Origin: DAOUTW01 sp964523575
GTDB lineage: Bacteria; Zixibacteria; MSB-5A5; GN15; JAAZOE01
Assembly: GCA_964523575.1 (NCBI GenBank)
Contig: CAZGAV010000006.1
Coordinates: 10,678 to 74,677 of the forward strand
Direction: 5' to 3'
Length of the DNA stretch: 64,000 nucleotides
Part shown: positions 42,815 to 51,297 of the stretch, piece after piece
How positions within the stretch are numbered: the stretch's first letter is position 1
Layout of the letters: every line of letters begins with the position of its first letter
The notes under the pieces: generated by a model
Told to the model about the DNA's origin: nothing
Database searches by the model: none
What the model saw: the letters and a program-made list of their open reading frames with translations, nothing else
Made by a program: the position numbers and the translations under genes

Positions 42815-43273
42815 TTAGATAATATGGAATTTCAACTTGGGGCCGGTGAATAAAAATCCCTCCCGCTCATAGAATCGAACCGTCCGTTCCCATCGCGGTC
42901 CGGGCGGAGCGGTGACATCGATTCTTTTCCAGCCGCGGGAACGGCCAAAGTCTTTGACCGTTTCCAGCAATTGCCGACCGATTTTACGAGAACGATATTC
43001 GGGAGCGACGTAGAGTTCATTGATGATCCCGAAACTTCCCCCGGCATAAATGGCAAAGCATTCGACCAGGGTAATGACTCCGGCGGCCTGATCTCCATCA
43101 TAGGCTATAAAGGCAACAAAACGATCGGAGACGGAATTCCAATCATTTATCACCTTGTCGCGGTCGATCATGGCCGAAACCTCGGAATTTTCGCGCAATT
43201 CGAAAAGAAGTTTCTCGACCAGGGCAAAAACCGTTTCGGCCTGCTCAATTCCGGCCGGTTTGATAACAATCAT
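42815..43273 (-). CDS. GNAT-family N-acetyltransferase
   Basis: A 152-residue protein of the GNAT fold. INELYVAPEYRSRKIGRQLLE is the acetyl-CoA binding motif A, and the C-terminal RTVRFYEREGFLFTG is motif B. The substrate is unknown. The MFS transporter gene ends 2 bases upstream of its start (same strand), suggesting cotranscription. Confidence 0.88.
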   Translation of the reverse strand: MIVIKPAGIEQAETVFALVEKLLFELRENSEVSAMIDRDKVINDWNSVSDRFVAFIAYDGDQAAGVITLVECFAIYAGGSFGIINELYVAPEYRSRKIGRQLLETVKDFGRSRGWKRIDVTAPPGPRWERTVRFYEREGFLFTGPKLKFHII

Positions 43274-43275
43274 GT

Positions 43276-44457
43276 CTAAAGACCTCCTTCACTCAAACCT
43301 GAGGCGTCCTCCAGCCGCCTGATCTTCCCCCGGCCGGGGACTTTTAGAGCAAAAACCATATCGATCAGGACAATAACGGCTCCGGCAATGAAGGTTGTTT
43401 TGTAGCCGAACATACTCCAGGCAATCCCGCCGATGACCGGAATGATTATGGCCGTGACATGATTGGCGGTCATGCCGAATGACAGACACCCGGTCAAATC
43501 CTCGGGAGTGGATATTTTGCTCAGGTACGATTTCAAGGCGATTGACGATCCAAAGAGGATATTATCCACCAGATAAAAGCCGATCAGGACCGGCAGAAAG
43601 GAGACATAGGCGTAGCCGGTGAAGATGAAGACGAGAATCAGCGAACATCCAACCAGGACCCGGCGTTCGCCGATGCGGTCACTGAGATGTCCCAGATAAC
43701 GGTTGGTGAAGATGGTAATGAAATTGTTGGCCAGCATCACCGATGAAATGACGGTTATGTCCAGTCCATGATTTTTGACCAGCAGAAAGAGGGCGAAGGT
43801 AGTGAAAATATGCCGCCGGCATCCCCTGAGAAAGGACAGTGTATAATAGAGCCAGTATTTTTTCTTGATCTGTATTTTGCGTGTTTCGGTTTCTCCGCGG
43901 TTAGGCGGGAGGGCCAGCATGAGGTACAAGCCGACCAGCGCCACCGCGCCGCCGATGATATAAAAGGTCATCCGAAAATCAAGAAAAAGAGTCAGCAGGA
44001 GGACCAGTCCGGCGCCGACCAACCCGGCCATCGATTCGTATGATGACAATTGGCCCTGGGCTTTGCCGATTCGGCTGGAATCGGAGATTGCCAGCAATTG
44101 AGAGGTATTGACCGGCTCGAAATAATGGAAGCCAAATGACATCAGGACCGTAGCCAGACCGAGGCCGACGATTGACGGCGCCACACCGCAGAGCAGGAGA
44201 CCGAAGCCGACGATAAAAATCGCCAGAGCCGCTATTTTTGATTCGGTGAAACGGACCGCCAGGGCGCCGGCACCGAAAGCCAGAAGACCGGGTATTTCCC
44301 GTACAGACTGAATAACGCCGACGTCAGTCGGTGAGGCATTGAAAACATCGACGGCGAAATTGTTGAACATGATACGCCAGGCATAAAAGCCGATCCAAGT
44401 CACGGCGGCCGAGAGGGTGATGGTAACAACGGAGACTTTCTTGATTCCCAGAGCCAT
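43276..44457 (-). CDS. Major facilitator superfamily transporter
   Basis: A 393-residue protein with twelve predicted membrane helices. The N-terminal half has WIGFYAWRIMFNNFAVDVFN and a motif-A-like loop that is weak, and the C-terminal half has the clearer loop GHLSDRIGERRVLVG. The substrate cannot be predicted. The GNAT gene follows by 2 bases; an acetyltransferase next to an exporter is compatible with a detoxification role but this is only suggestive. Confidence 0.88.
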   Translation of the reverse strand: MALGIKKVSVVTITLSAAVTWIGFYAWRIMFNNFAVDVFNASPTDVGVIQSVREIPGLLAFGAGALAVRFTESKIAALAIFIVGFGLLLCGVAPSIVGLGLATVLMSFGFHYFEPVNTSQLLAISDSSRIGKAQGQLSSYESMAGLVGAGLVLLLTLFLDFRMTFYIIGGAVALVGLYLMLALPPNRGETETRKIQIKKKYWLYYTLSFLRGCRRHIFTTFALFLLVKNHGLDITVISSVMLANNFITIFTNRYLGHLSDRIGERRVLVGCSLILVFIFTGYAYVSFLPVLIGFYLVDNILFGSSIALKSYLSKISTPEDLTGCLSFGMTANHVTAIIIPVIGGIAWSMFGYKTTFIAGAVIVLIDMVFALKVPGRGKIRRLEDASGLSEGGL

Positions 44458-44548
44458 AATCGGCCCAAGATACTAAATCCCGGTGAAAGGGGTTAACGAA
44501 AAATCTGCCGGACAAAGCTTGCAGGCCGGAAATTTTATAATGGTCCGC

Positions 44549-45367
44549 TCAGCCGAGGGCGACGTCGAGGATCATCATGACGGCGAAGCCGATCATGACG
44601 CCGGAGGTGGCGGCATGAGAATGACCGCCGGTCTGGGATTCAGGGATAAGCTCTTCGGCGACGACGAAAATCATGGCTCCGGCCGCAAATGACAGCGCAT
44701 AGGGCAGGATCGGGCGGGCGATTAACACCAGCCAGGCACCGAGGACGCCGGCTATCGGCTCTACGATGCCCGATAATTGCCCATACCAGAAAGCCTTGAG
44801 ACGAGTAATTTTTTCGCGCCGTAAGGGCATTGAAACCGCCAGCCCTTCGGGGAAATTCTGGATTCCAATTCCTATGGCCAGAGCGATAGCGCCCGCCAAA
44901 TTGGCCGACGGCAACCCGGCGGCTACGGCGCCGAAGGCGACGCCCACGGCCAGCCCCTCCGGGATATTATGCAGGGTAATGGCCATTACCAGAAGGATAC
45001 TTCGATGCCAGCTGGTGCTGATCCCCTCGGCTTCATCCATCGACATACTGGGGTGGATATGAGGCAAAATCATGTCGAGACCACGCAGAAAGATGGCACC
45101 GAGCAGGAATCCGGTCGCGGCCGGTATCCAGGCCGGAATGGGCCCATTTTCCGACATCTCAATGGCCGGGGCCAGAAGCGACCAGAAGCTGGCCGCAATC
45201 ATCACTCCGGCGGCAAAACCCAGCATGGAATCCATTATTCGGCGTTTTGGCTCTTTGGCCAGAAAAACTCCGGCGGCGCCCAGCGCGGTCATCAGCCAGG
45301 TAAAGCAGGTCGCTACGAGGGCCTGCATGACCGGGCTCAATCCTTCGAACCATTGGGTCAGCGTCAT
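44549..45367 (-). CDS. ZIP-family metal transporter (ZupT/GufA-like)
   Basis: The protein has 272 residues from the ATG at 45367; a GTG at 45379 is an alternative but its ribosome site is too close. Eight helices are predicted. ITLHNIPEGLAVGVAFG (helix 4) and IGIQNFPEGLAVSMPL (helix 5) hold the His/Glu metal ligands of ZIP carriers, which move Zn, Fe or Mn into the cytoplasm. IHPSMSMDE in the variable loop is short and His-poor. No regulator such as Zur is adjacent. Confidence 0.92.
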   Translation of the reverse strand: MTLTQWFEGLSPVMQALVATCFTWLMTALGAAGVFLAKEPKRRIMDSMLGFAAGVMIAASFWSLLAPAIEMSENGPIPAWIPAATGFLLGAIFLRGLDMILPHIHPSMSMDEAEGISTSWHRSILLVMAITLHNIPEGLAVGVAFGAVAAGLPSANLAGAIALAIGIGIQNFPEGLAVSMPLRREKITRLKAFWYGQLSGIVEPIAGVLGAWLVLIARPILPYALSFAAGAMIFVVAEELIPESQTGGHSHAATSGVMIGFAVMMILDVALG

Positions 45368-45732
45368 GGAATCGGTCACCCCTTATCCGGTTGAAGCAAG
45401 TTCAGGGATATATTATGCTGGAATGAGGTTGAGCGAAAGGTTTTTCTTGAGGTTCGGTTCAGGCATCCTGTGCCTGTTCCAATGCTGGCTATAAGGCGAC
45501 TGGAGGGCGGCAATTGGCCTCAGTTGGAATCAGTTGAGCCGGGCCGTAAATTTCGTTTATTATCTCAACGCAGAAGACAGATTGTCTACCGCGTGGATGT
45601 CCCCTATGTGATATTAAAAAGAGAAGGCCGGCGGGGCAACCGGCCTGTCGGGTGAGAGGAGGGGAAATAGGGGGCTTGATATGGATGCAGTAAGGTTTTC
45701 TTCCCTGTGCATCGAAAGAGTGTCGATGGTTT
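45368..45732. other. Intergenic region upstream of the ZIP transporter gene
   Basis: About 365 bases. The right part holds the terminator of the GAF protein operon (45613-45645). The rest should contain the ZIP gene promoter on the minus strand. A plus-strand ORF at 45470-45655 runs into the terminator and was not accepted. Confidence 0.4.
45613..45645 (-). terminator. Rho-independent terminator
   Basis: On the minus strand GGCCGG and CCGGCC form a stem with an 8-base loop, followed by TTCTCTTTTTAAT. It lies about 90 bases after the stop of the 38-codon ORF and supports a transcript that includes it. Confidence 0.65.
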
Positions 45733-45849
45733 CTATTTCAAAGTCGTCCGGCGCGTTCGTCTTCGCCGTTCTTTGGCAATCGCGTCGCGGGAATGACAGA
45801 CGCCGGATTTGATTTTAGCCTGTACTCGAATTCGTTCCAGAATTTTCAT
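45733..45849 (-). CDS. 38-residue Arg-rich micro-protein coupled to the GAF/DHp gene
   Basis: The ORF starts with ATG at 45847-45849, one base after the stop codon of the GAF/DHp gene, and GAGGAG lies 5 bases before the ATG, inside the end of that gene. The product begins MKILERIRVQAKIKSG and ends with a strongly basic stretch (KERRRRTRRTTLK). It has one cysteine (GVCHSRDAI) and no membrane segment. A terminator follows. I do not know the family. The good ribosome site and tight coupling are the evidence for translation. Confidence 0.6.
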   Translation of the reverse strand: MKILERIRVQAKIKSGVCHSRDAIAKERRRRTRRTTLK

Positions 45850-45850
45850 G

Positions 45851-46594
45851 TTACTCCTCGTTGCCATCGGTTTCCGGAGGTTCCTCATCGCCGGATAATT
45901 TTATCATCCATTCGCCGTCAACATAGGGAACGCGCGGGAGTTTTGAGACTTCTTTCAGTTTGGCCGTGACTTTCTGGATTTTTTTGGCCGACTCCTGGAT
46001 AACGATCAATTTTTTGCGGACATTCTCGGGCAGGCTTTCGAGTGTGTCCTCCAGCAATTCGAGGTTGCCCAGAAGCGGCGTCAGGTAATTGTTGATCTCA
46101 TGGTTGACCCCCACGGCCAGATCTTCGACGGCTCGATTGGGGGCCGTGACCAAGGCCAGGATCGAGGCTAGAGCGCGGAGGAATTCATCATAATCATGAA
46201 GCCGGACTTTGTCCAGTTTGACGCCGACAAGAGCGCCGATTTGGCGGGATTCGAATTCGATGGGGAGAAAGAAAACCGACCGGACGGTCTCCCCGCCCAA
46301 TTCGAGGTAAGCCGACCGGAGTTTGAATTGGCGGCGGAGCATCATGAGCAAGGCGTTTTCGGTCTCTTCCATTATCTTCCGGTCGTCTTCGGTTCCTGCG
46401 GAGACAGCCCTGGTAATGATTTCATCGCCGCCATCCCACAAAAGCAGAGCGCCAGCCGCGAGTCCGATATATCCGACGGCTCCGGCCAGACCCTTCTCGG
46501 CGACGATCTCGATCGACTCGCCGGCCGCGGCGGCCAGAGCGGCCTGAGCCAGCGCCTGATATCGAGATTCCTCTTTGTGGGACAATTCGCTCAT
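45851..46594 (-). CDS. GAF-like domain protein with histidine-kinase DHp region but no ATPase domain
   Basis: The protein has 247 residues from the ATG at 46594 (ACAGG upstream); a TTG at 46615 is an alternative. Residues 30-140 look like a GAF sensor (AVGYIGLAAGALLLWDGGDE, SVFFLPIEFESRQIGALVGV). Residues 155-215 contain a kinase H box (GVNHEINNYLTPLLGNLELLED, His165) and a second helix, a DHp dimerisation hairpin. The N, G1 and G2 boxes of an HATPase domain are absent; instead there is a 35-residue acidic tail. It may be a phosphotransfer or dimerisation partner. A 38-codon basic ORF follows, translationally coupled. Confidence 0.8.
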   Translation of the reverse strand: MSELSHKEESRYQALAQAALAAAAGESIEIVAEKGLAGAVGYIGLAAGALLLWDGGDEIITRAVSAGTEDDRKIMEETENALLMMLRRQFKLRSAYLELGGETVRSVFFLPIEFESRQIGALVGVKLDKVRLHDYDEFLRALASILALVTAPNRAVEDLAVGVNHEINNYLTPLLGNLELLEDTLESLPENVRKKLIVIQESAKKIQKVTAKLKEVSKLPRVPYVDGEWMIKLSGDEEPPETDGNEE

Positions 46595-46885
46595 ATCAAG
46601 AACCTGTTTGAGCAAAAGCTATGCCCTTGCCGGGAATTTATTCCAAATCGTTTTTGACAGACCGAGGCGAGTACAGTAGTATTGTCAATTGCCCAACCGC
46701 CTTTTCTCTTTATACTTACCGGCACCCAAATCTTTCCCGGCAATCGTCTCAATCCTTGAGTCCCACGAACTCCGGAGACAATATGAAAAAGTTTTCATGA
46801 TTTTTGCATCAATATAATGCTTTAGACATCTTGACATACCCGAAAAAAACAATAAATTAGGGGTTTTTCCTGCGGAGAAACGCGG

Positions 46886-48280
46886 ATGGCAGAAGAAATA
46901 ATTCATGATAATTGCGGCGTCTTCGGGATCGTCGGCGCCAGGAAAGCCGCCGAACTGACTTACTTCGGCCTCTATTCCCTCCAGCATCGCGGACAGGAAT
47001 CAGCCGGAATCGTGACCTCGGACGGAAATCGCTTATATCTTTATAAAGGGATGGGGCAAGTTTCCGACGTCTTTTCGGAAGAGCTTGTTTTTGATCGTCT
47101 CAAAGGCAGTACTGCCGTCGGGCATGTCCGCTATTCGACCACCGGCGCCAGTTCCATTACCAATATTCAGCCATTTGTAATTACCAATCGCGACCGGATG
47201 CTGGCCGTGGCACATAACGGCAACCTGACCAATTCGCTTGAATTGAAGCAAAGGCTGGAAGCCAGCGGCTCCATTTTTCAAACCACGTCCGATACGGAAA
47301 TCATCCTCCATCTCGTGGCCCGATCGCAGGGAGAAGACAATTTCAGTAAAATTTGCGAAGCCGTCAAGAAATTGAAAGGCGCCTACTGTTACCTCTTCTG
47401 CGAAGAGAACGGTATAATCGCCGCCCGTGATCCCTGGGGTTTCCGACCGTTGGCTCTGGGACGACTCAATGGTCACTGGGTGGTGGCTTCGGAAACCTGC
47501 GCCTTCGATATTATCGGGGCCAAATACGAGCGTGAAATCGAGCCGGGCGAAGTCCTCGAAATCACTTCCAATGGTTTACGCAGTTCTTTTCCGCATCGTA
47601 AGGTCAAACATGCTTTCTGCATTTTCGAATATATTTATTTCTCACGTCCGGATTCAATCATATTCGGCGAAAACGTCGATAAGGTCCGGCGGCGGCTGGG
47701 ACGCCTGCTGGCCCGGGAGCATCCGGCCGAGGCCGATATCGTCATCGGTATCCCCGACTCGGCCAACACAGCGGCGCTGGGTTATTCGGAAGAATCCGGG
47801 ATTAAATTCGAAATCGGCCTGATTCGGAATCATTATGTGGGACGGTCTTTTATCGACCCCGAGCAGAAAATCCGCGATCTCGACGTCAAAGTCAAATTCA
47901 ATACAGTCAAAGGCGCTATCCAGGGCAAGCGGGTAGTACTGGTCGATGATTCCATTGTCCGCGGAACGACCTCCAAAAAACTGGTGCAGTTGGTGCGTCA
48001 GGCGGGAGCCAAGGAGATTCATTTCCGGGTTTCCGCGCCGCCGCTGATTTCCCCCTGCTATTTCGGCATCGATATGCCGACCAAAGACCAATTCATTGCC
48101 AACAAGAAAACCATCAAACAGATCGAGAAATACCTCAAAGTGGAATCGCTGGGCTACCTCTCGGTCAAGGGTATGCTGGCGATGCCGTCATTGCCGGACG
48201 ATAATTTCTGCGTCGGTTGCTTCACTTCCAATTACCCCATCAAGATAGACGCCGTCAATAATAAGTTCCAGCTGGGCTGA
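46886..48280 (+). CDS. purF: Amidophosphoribosyltransferase
   Basis: A 464-residue enzyme that makes phosphoribosylamine from PRPP and glutamine, the first step of purine synthesis. After a 9-residue propeptide (MAEEIIHDN) comes Cys10 (CGVFGIVG), the N-terminal nucleophile. The PRPP site is VVLVDDSIVRGTTS. Cysteines in HAFCIFEY, SPCYFGID and NFCVGCFTS match the [4Fe-4S] ligands of the Bacillus-type enzyme. GGAGAAACG precedes the ATG. It is not next to other pur genes. Confidence 0.97.
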   Translation: MAEEIIHDNCGVFGIVGARKAAELTYFGLYSLQHRGQESAGIVTSDGNRLYLYKGMGQVSDVFSEELVFDRLKGSTAVGHVRYSTTGASSITNIQPFVITNRDRMLAVAHNGNLTNSLELKQRLEASGSIFQTTSDTEIILHLVARSQGEDNFSKICEAVKKLKGAYCYLFCEENGIIAARDPWGFRPLALGRLNGHWVVASETCAFDIIGAKYEREIEPGEVLEITSNGLRSSFPHRKVKHAFCIFEYIYFSRPDSIIFGENVDKVRRRLGRLLAREHPAEADIVIGIPDSANTAALGYSEESGIKFEIGLIRNHYVGRSFIDPEQKIRDLDVKVKFNTVKGAIQGKRVVLVDDSIVRGTTSKKLVQLVRQAGAKEIHFRVSAPPLISPCYFGIDMPTKDQFIANKKTIKQIEKYLKVESLGYLSVKGMLAMPSLPDDNFCVGCFTSNYPIKIDAVNNKFQLG

Positions 48281-48427
48281 TTTCCGCCCAACTAATTTTC
48301 CCTCCCGCCGATATAATGGGTAAAAAGACAAGCCGTTGACAATTGGCGGCAACTGCGTATATTATTATGTAGAGTAACCGGAGACGTTCATACCCCTATG
48401 TCTTGCCTTTTGGTACAGGTGCCCCGG

Positions 48428-51160
48428 ATGAAAAAAGCGGCGAAAATAATCTTGATACTGGCCCTGTGCGCTGGTTTTCCCGGCGCCTCCGCTGCCGCCG
48501 AGCGTCCGCCTTCCCAAAGGATAATCAACCGGAGTTCCGAAAACCTGATTCCCCGGCAGGCGGCAGTCAAGCCTGCGACAGTCTCGATCGATCCCGGCGC
48601 TGAAATCGACCGGGTGATCGTCAAACTGACTGAGGGGTCGCGCGGAAGGCTGGCCGACGGCAGAATCCTTTCGCTTGGGGGCCGAAATCTGACAGAAATC
48701 AACCATATCGTTGACGCCAATTCGGCGGGTTCAATTCAGAGACTGACCGATAAGACTCCCGATCAGGTCGAGCGTCAGAAATTTCTATTGGAAAATAAAT
48801 GCGGCCGCCAGCTGGCCGATATGAATAATTATTTCAGCATCCCGGTTTCATCGGCGGCCGAAGCGGAGAATTTGATAAGGCAATTGAATGCACGGCCCGA
48901 AGTGGAAATCGCCTATGCCGAACCGCGTCCGATCTACGCCATTGATATCCCTCCCTCGACGCCTCACTATGACAGTCTCCAGTTGTATTTGCGGCCCGCT
49001 CCCACCGGGATTGACGCCGATTATTCCCGAACCATCACCGGTGGTGACGGTGCCGGGGTCAGGATTGTCGATATCGAGGGCAATTGGAAATTCGACCATG
49101 AGGATCTCGACGGAGCCGCCGGCGGCCTTATCGCCGGCGATCTTATTGACGATCAGAATTGGCGCAATCATGGGACGGCTGTGATCGGTATTATGATCGG
49201 CGGCGACAACGGTTACGGCGTGACCGGTATTGTTCCCAACGCCAGTATCGGCATGGTTTCCATCGGAAGCATGAGCACGACTGAAGCGATTCTTATGGCG
49301 ATCGACAGCATGGAGGCCGGCGATATATTGCTGATGGAGCTCCACGCCCCCGGGCCGCGATACGATTTTTTGCCGCGCGACGATCAGATGGGTTATGTCT
49401 GCATGGAATACTGGCAGGGCAATTTCGATGCTTTTCAACTGGCCTGGGCCAAGGGGATTATCGTCGTCGAAGCCGCCGGCAACGGTTACGAGAACCTCGA
49501 CGATGCTATTTATGAGAACCGCTTCGATACCACCTACCGCAATTCGCATGCTATCATGGTCGGCGCCGGGGCTCCTCCATCGGGCAATTACGGCCTCGAT
49601 CGAGCCAAGATGGATTTTTCCAATTACGGTCATCGACTCAATCTTCAGGGATACGGTCAGGAAGTGGTTACGACCGGCTACGGACTTCTTTTCACGGGCG
49701 GCGGCGACGAGCGCCAGTATTATACCGGAGGTTTCAACGGCACCTCATCGGCGGCGCCGATGGTGGCTGGAGCAGTGGCGGCCCTGCAAGGGATATATCA
49801 GTTGCGATTCGGGGGAGCGATGCTTGATGCCGACCGCGTTCGTGACGTCCTTTACGCTACCGGTACGCCGCAACAACCGTCCTCATGGTTGAATATCGGA
49901 CCGCGGCCCAATTTACGGGCGGCTGATTCGGCTCTACCGGCCCCCCTGGAATTGAGTTTGAATCCTCTCTATTTCGATACCCTCGTCGAGGTCGGCACTC
50001 AAATATCGGTCTTCTTTGACATGACCAACCAGTCATCGGAAACGACGCTGGAATATTCCATCACCGCCCTTGACAGTCTGGCCAAGAACCCTGTCGGCGA
50101 TTGGCTCAGGGTGGCCAGTTCGACTGGGATGATTTCACCCCTTAATCTTGAAACTGTGGAGGTGGTCCTTGACGGTACAATTATCGAAGACCGTTCGCAG
50201 ATTTACAAAGGCCTGATTGAGATCAGCTACGGCGAGCAGGGTGGATCAATGGACAAAAAGGCCGTAGTGCCGGTTTTCGTAACTGTTCCATGCGCTGATA
50301 CGACATATGCCGTAAAATCTTCATCCGATCCCGAAGGAACTGATTTTAATTGGATCGATATCACGACCATCGGCGCGAAAATTCAATCGTATTCATGGTA
50401 CAACGATTTCGTCTCCGAGGAAATCCTTGATGACGGCACAGCCGGGCCGTTCTATATCGGTTTCGATTTCCCCTTCTATGACAGCGTTTACCATTATATT
50501 TATATCGGCGCCAACGGCGGCTTGTCATTGACCGACAGCGACATCAACGTCGAAGGGTACTATGAGGCGGTGCCTATCCCCAACCCGCCTTTCGAGACAT
50601 TTATCGCGCCTTTCTGGAATGATTTGAATCTTGATGTTCCCTCGGGCGGGCACGGTTCGGTTTATTTATATCGTCACGGTCCCGACAGCCTGGTCGTGGC
50701 TTTTCATAATGTCGCCGGTTACAGTTTCCCATCTGATACGAATATTACCTTCGAGGCCATCCTGACCCGAAACGGCAACATCAAATTCCAATATCTTTCG
50801 GTCGGTGATTCGGGGATGGCCGATTCGGCCATTATCGGCATTTCCAAGTATGACTGCCAAGCGGCGCCTTATGTATTGGAAAGCGATCCGATCGAACATC
50901 TTGTGACCGACAGCACGGCTGTCCTGTTCGATTATGCCTATATAATCTGGGAGATGTCCGGTGACGCCAATGGCGACGGCGACGTCAATATCGGTGACGC
51001 CGTCTATATGATAAACTGGATTTTCAAAGGCGGACCGGCGCCAAAAAATTTGAAAGAGGCCGACGCCAATTGTGACGGTAATCCCAACGTCGGCGACGCC
51101 GTTTATCTCATCAATTACGTCTTCAAATCCGGCCCGGCTCCATGCTCATATGAATTATAA
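48428..51160 (+). CDS. Exported subtilisin-like protease (S8) with dockerin-like tail
   Basis: The protein has 910 residues from the ATG at 48428 (CAGGTG upstream). A signal peptide (IILILALCAGFPGASA) and a propeptide come first. The protease domain has Asp215 (RIVDIEG), His248 (NHGTAVIG), Asn352 (EAAGNG) and Ser440 (FNGTSSAAPM), so the triad is intact. Beta-rich domains follow (about 510-620 and 630-840; FNWIDI, GFDFPFYDSVYHYIYIGANG resembles a nidogen-like or P-domain module). The last 65 residues are two calcium-loop repeats (DANGDGDVNIGDAVYMIN, DANCDGNPNVGDAVYLIN), type I dockerin-like. It probably works at the cell surface or in the medium. Confidence 0.92.
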   Translation: MKKAAKIILILALCAGFPGASAAAERPPSQRIINRSSENLIPRQAAVKPATVSIDPGAEIDRVIVKLTEGSRGRLADGRILSLGGRNLTEINHIVDANSAGSIQRLTDKTPDQVERQKFLLENKCGRQLADMNNYFSIPVSSAAEAENLIRQLNARPEVEIAYAEPRPIYAIDIPPSTPHYDSLQLYLRPAPTGIDADYSRTITGGDGAGVRIVDIEGNWKFDHEDLDGAAGGLIAGDLIDDQNWRNHGTAVIGIMIGGDNGYGVTGIVPNASIGMVSIGSMSTTEAILMAIDSMEAGDILLMELHAPGPRYDFLPRDDQMGYVCMEYWQGNFDAFQLAWAKGIIVVEAAGNGYENLDDAIYENRFDTTYRNSHAIMVGAGAPPSGNYGLDRAKMDFSNYGHRLNLQGYGQEVVTTGYGLLFTGGGDERQYYTGGFNGTSSAAPMVAGAVAALQGIYQLRFGGAMLDADRVRDVLYATGTPQQPSSWLNIGPRPNLRAADSALPAPLELSLNPLYFDTLVEVGTQISVFFDMTNQSSETTLEYSITALDSLAKNPVGDWLRVASSTGMISPLNLETVEVVLDGTIIEDRSQIYKGLIEISYGEQGGSMDKKAVVPVFVTVPCADTTYAVKSSSDPEGTDFNWIDITTIGAKIQSYSWYNDFVSEEILDDGTAGPFYIGFDFPFYDSVYHYIYIGANGGLSLTDSDINVEGYYEAVPIPNPPFETFIAPFWNDLNLDVPSGGHGSVYLYRHGPDSLVVAFHNVAGYSFPSDTNITFEAILTRNGNIKFQYLSVGDSGMADSAIIGISKYDCQAAPYVLESDPIEHLVTDSTAVLFDYAYIIWEMSGDANGDGDVNIGDAVYMINWIFKGGPAPKNLKEADANCDGNPNVGDAVYLINYVFKSGPAPCSYEL

Positions 51161-51297
51161 CAGGCCGGTATTAACTCACTCTCGACAACCTGAAGATTCT
51201 CGAATTAGCTTCAATGATAATTGGCCTCATCCATAATCACGGTTCAAGGGTTATCGAGATATATGGAAAAGCCTTAGATGATTAAATATTTCTTGGG

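Noticed and set aside
45470..45655. 61-codon plus ORF
   Set aside because: It uses a GTG start without a ribosome site and its end lies inside a terminator read from the other strand.
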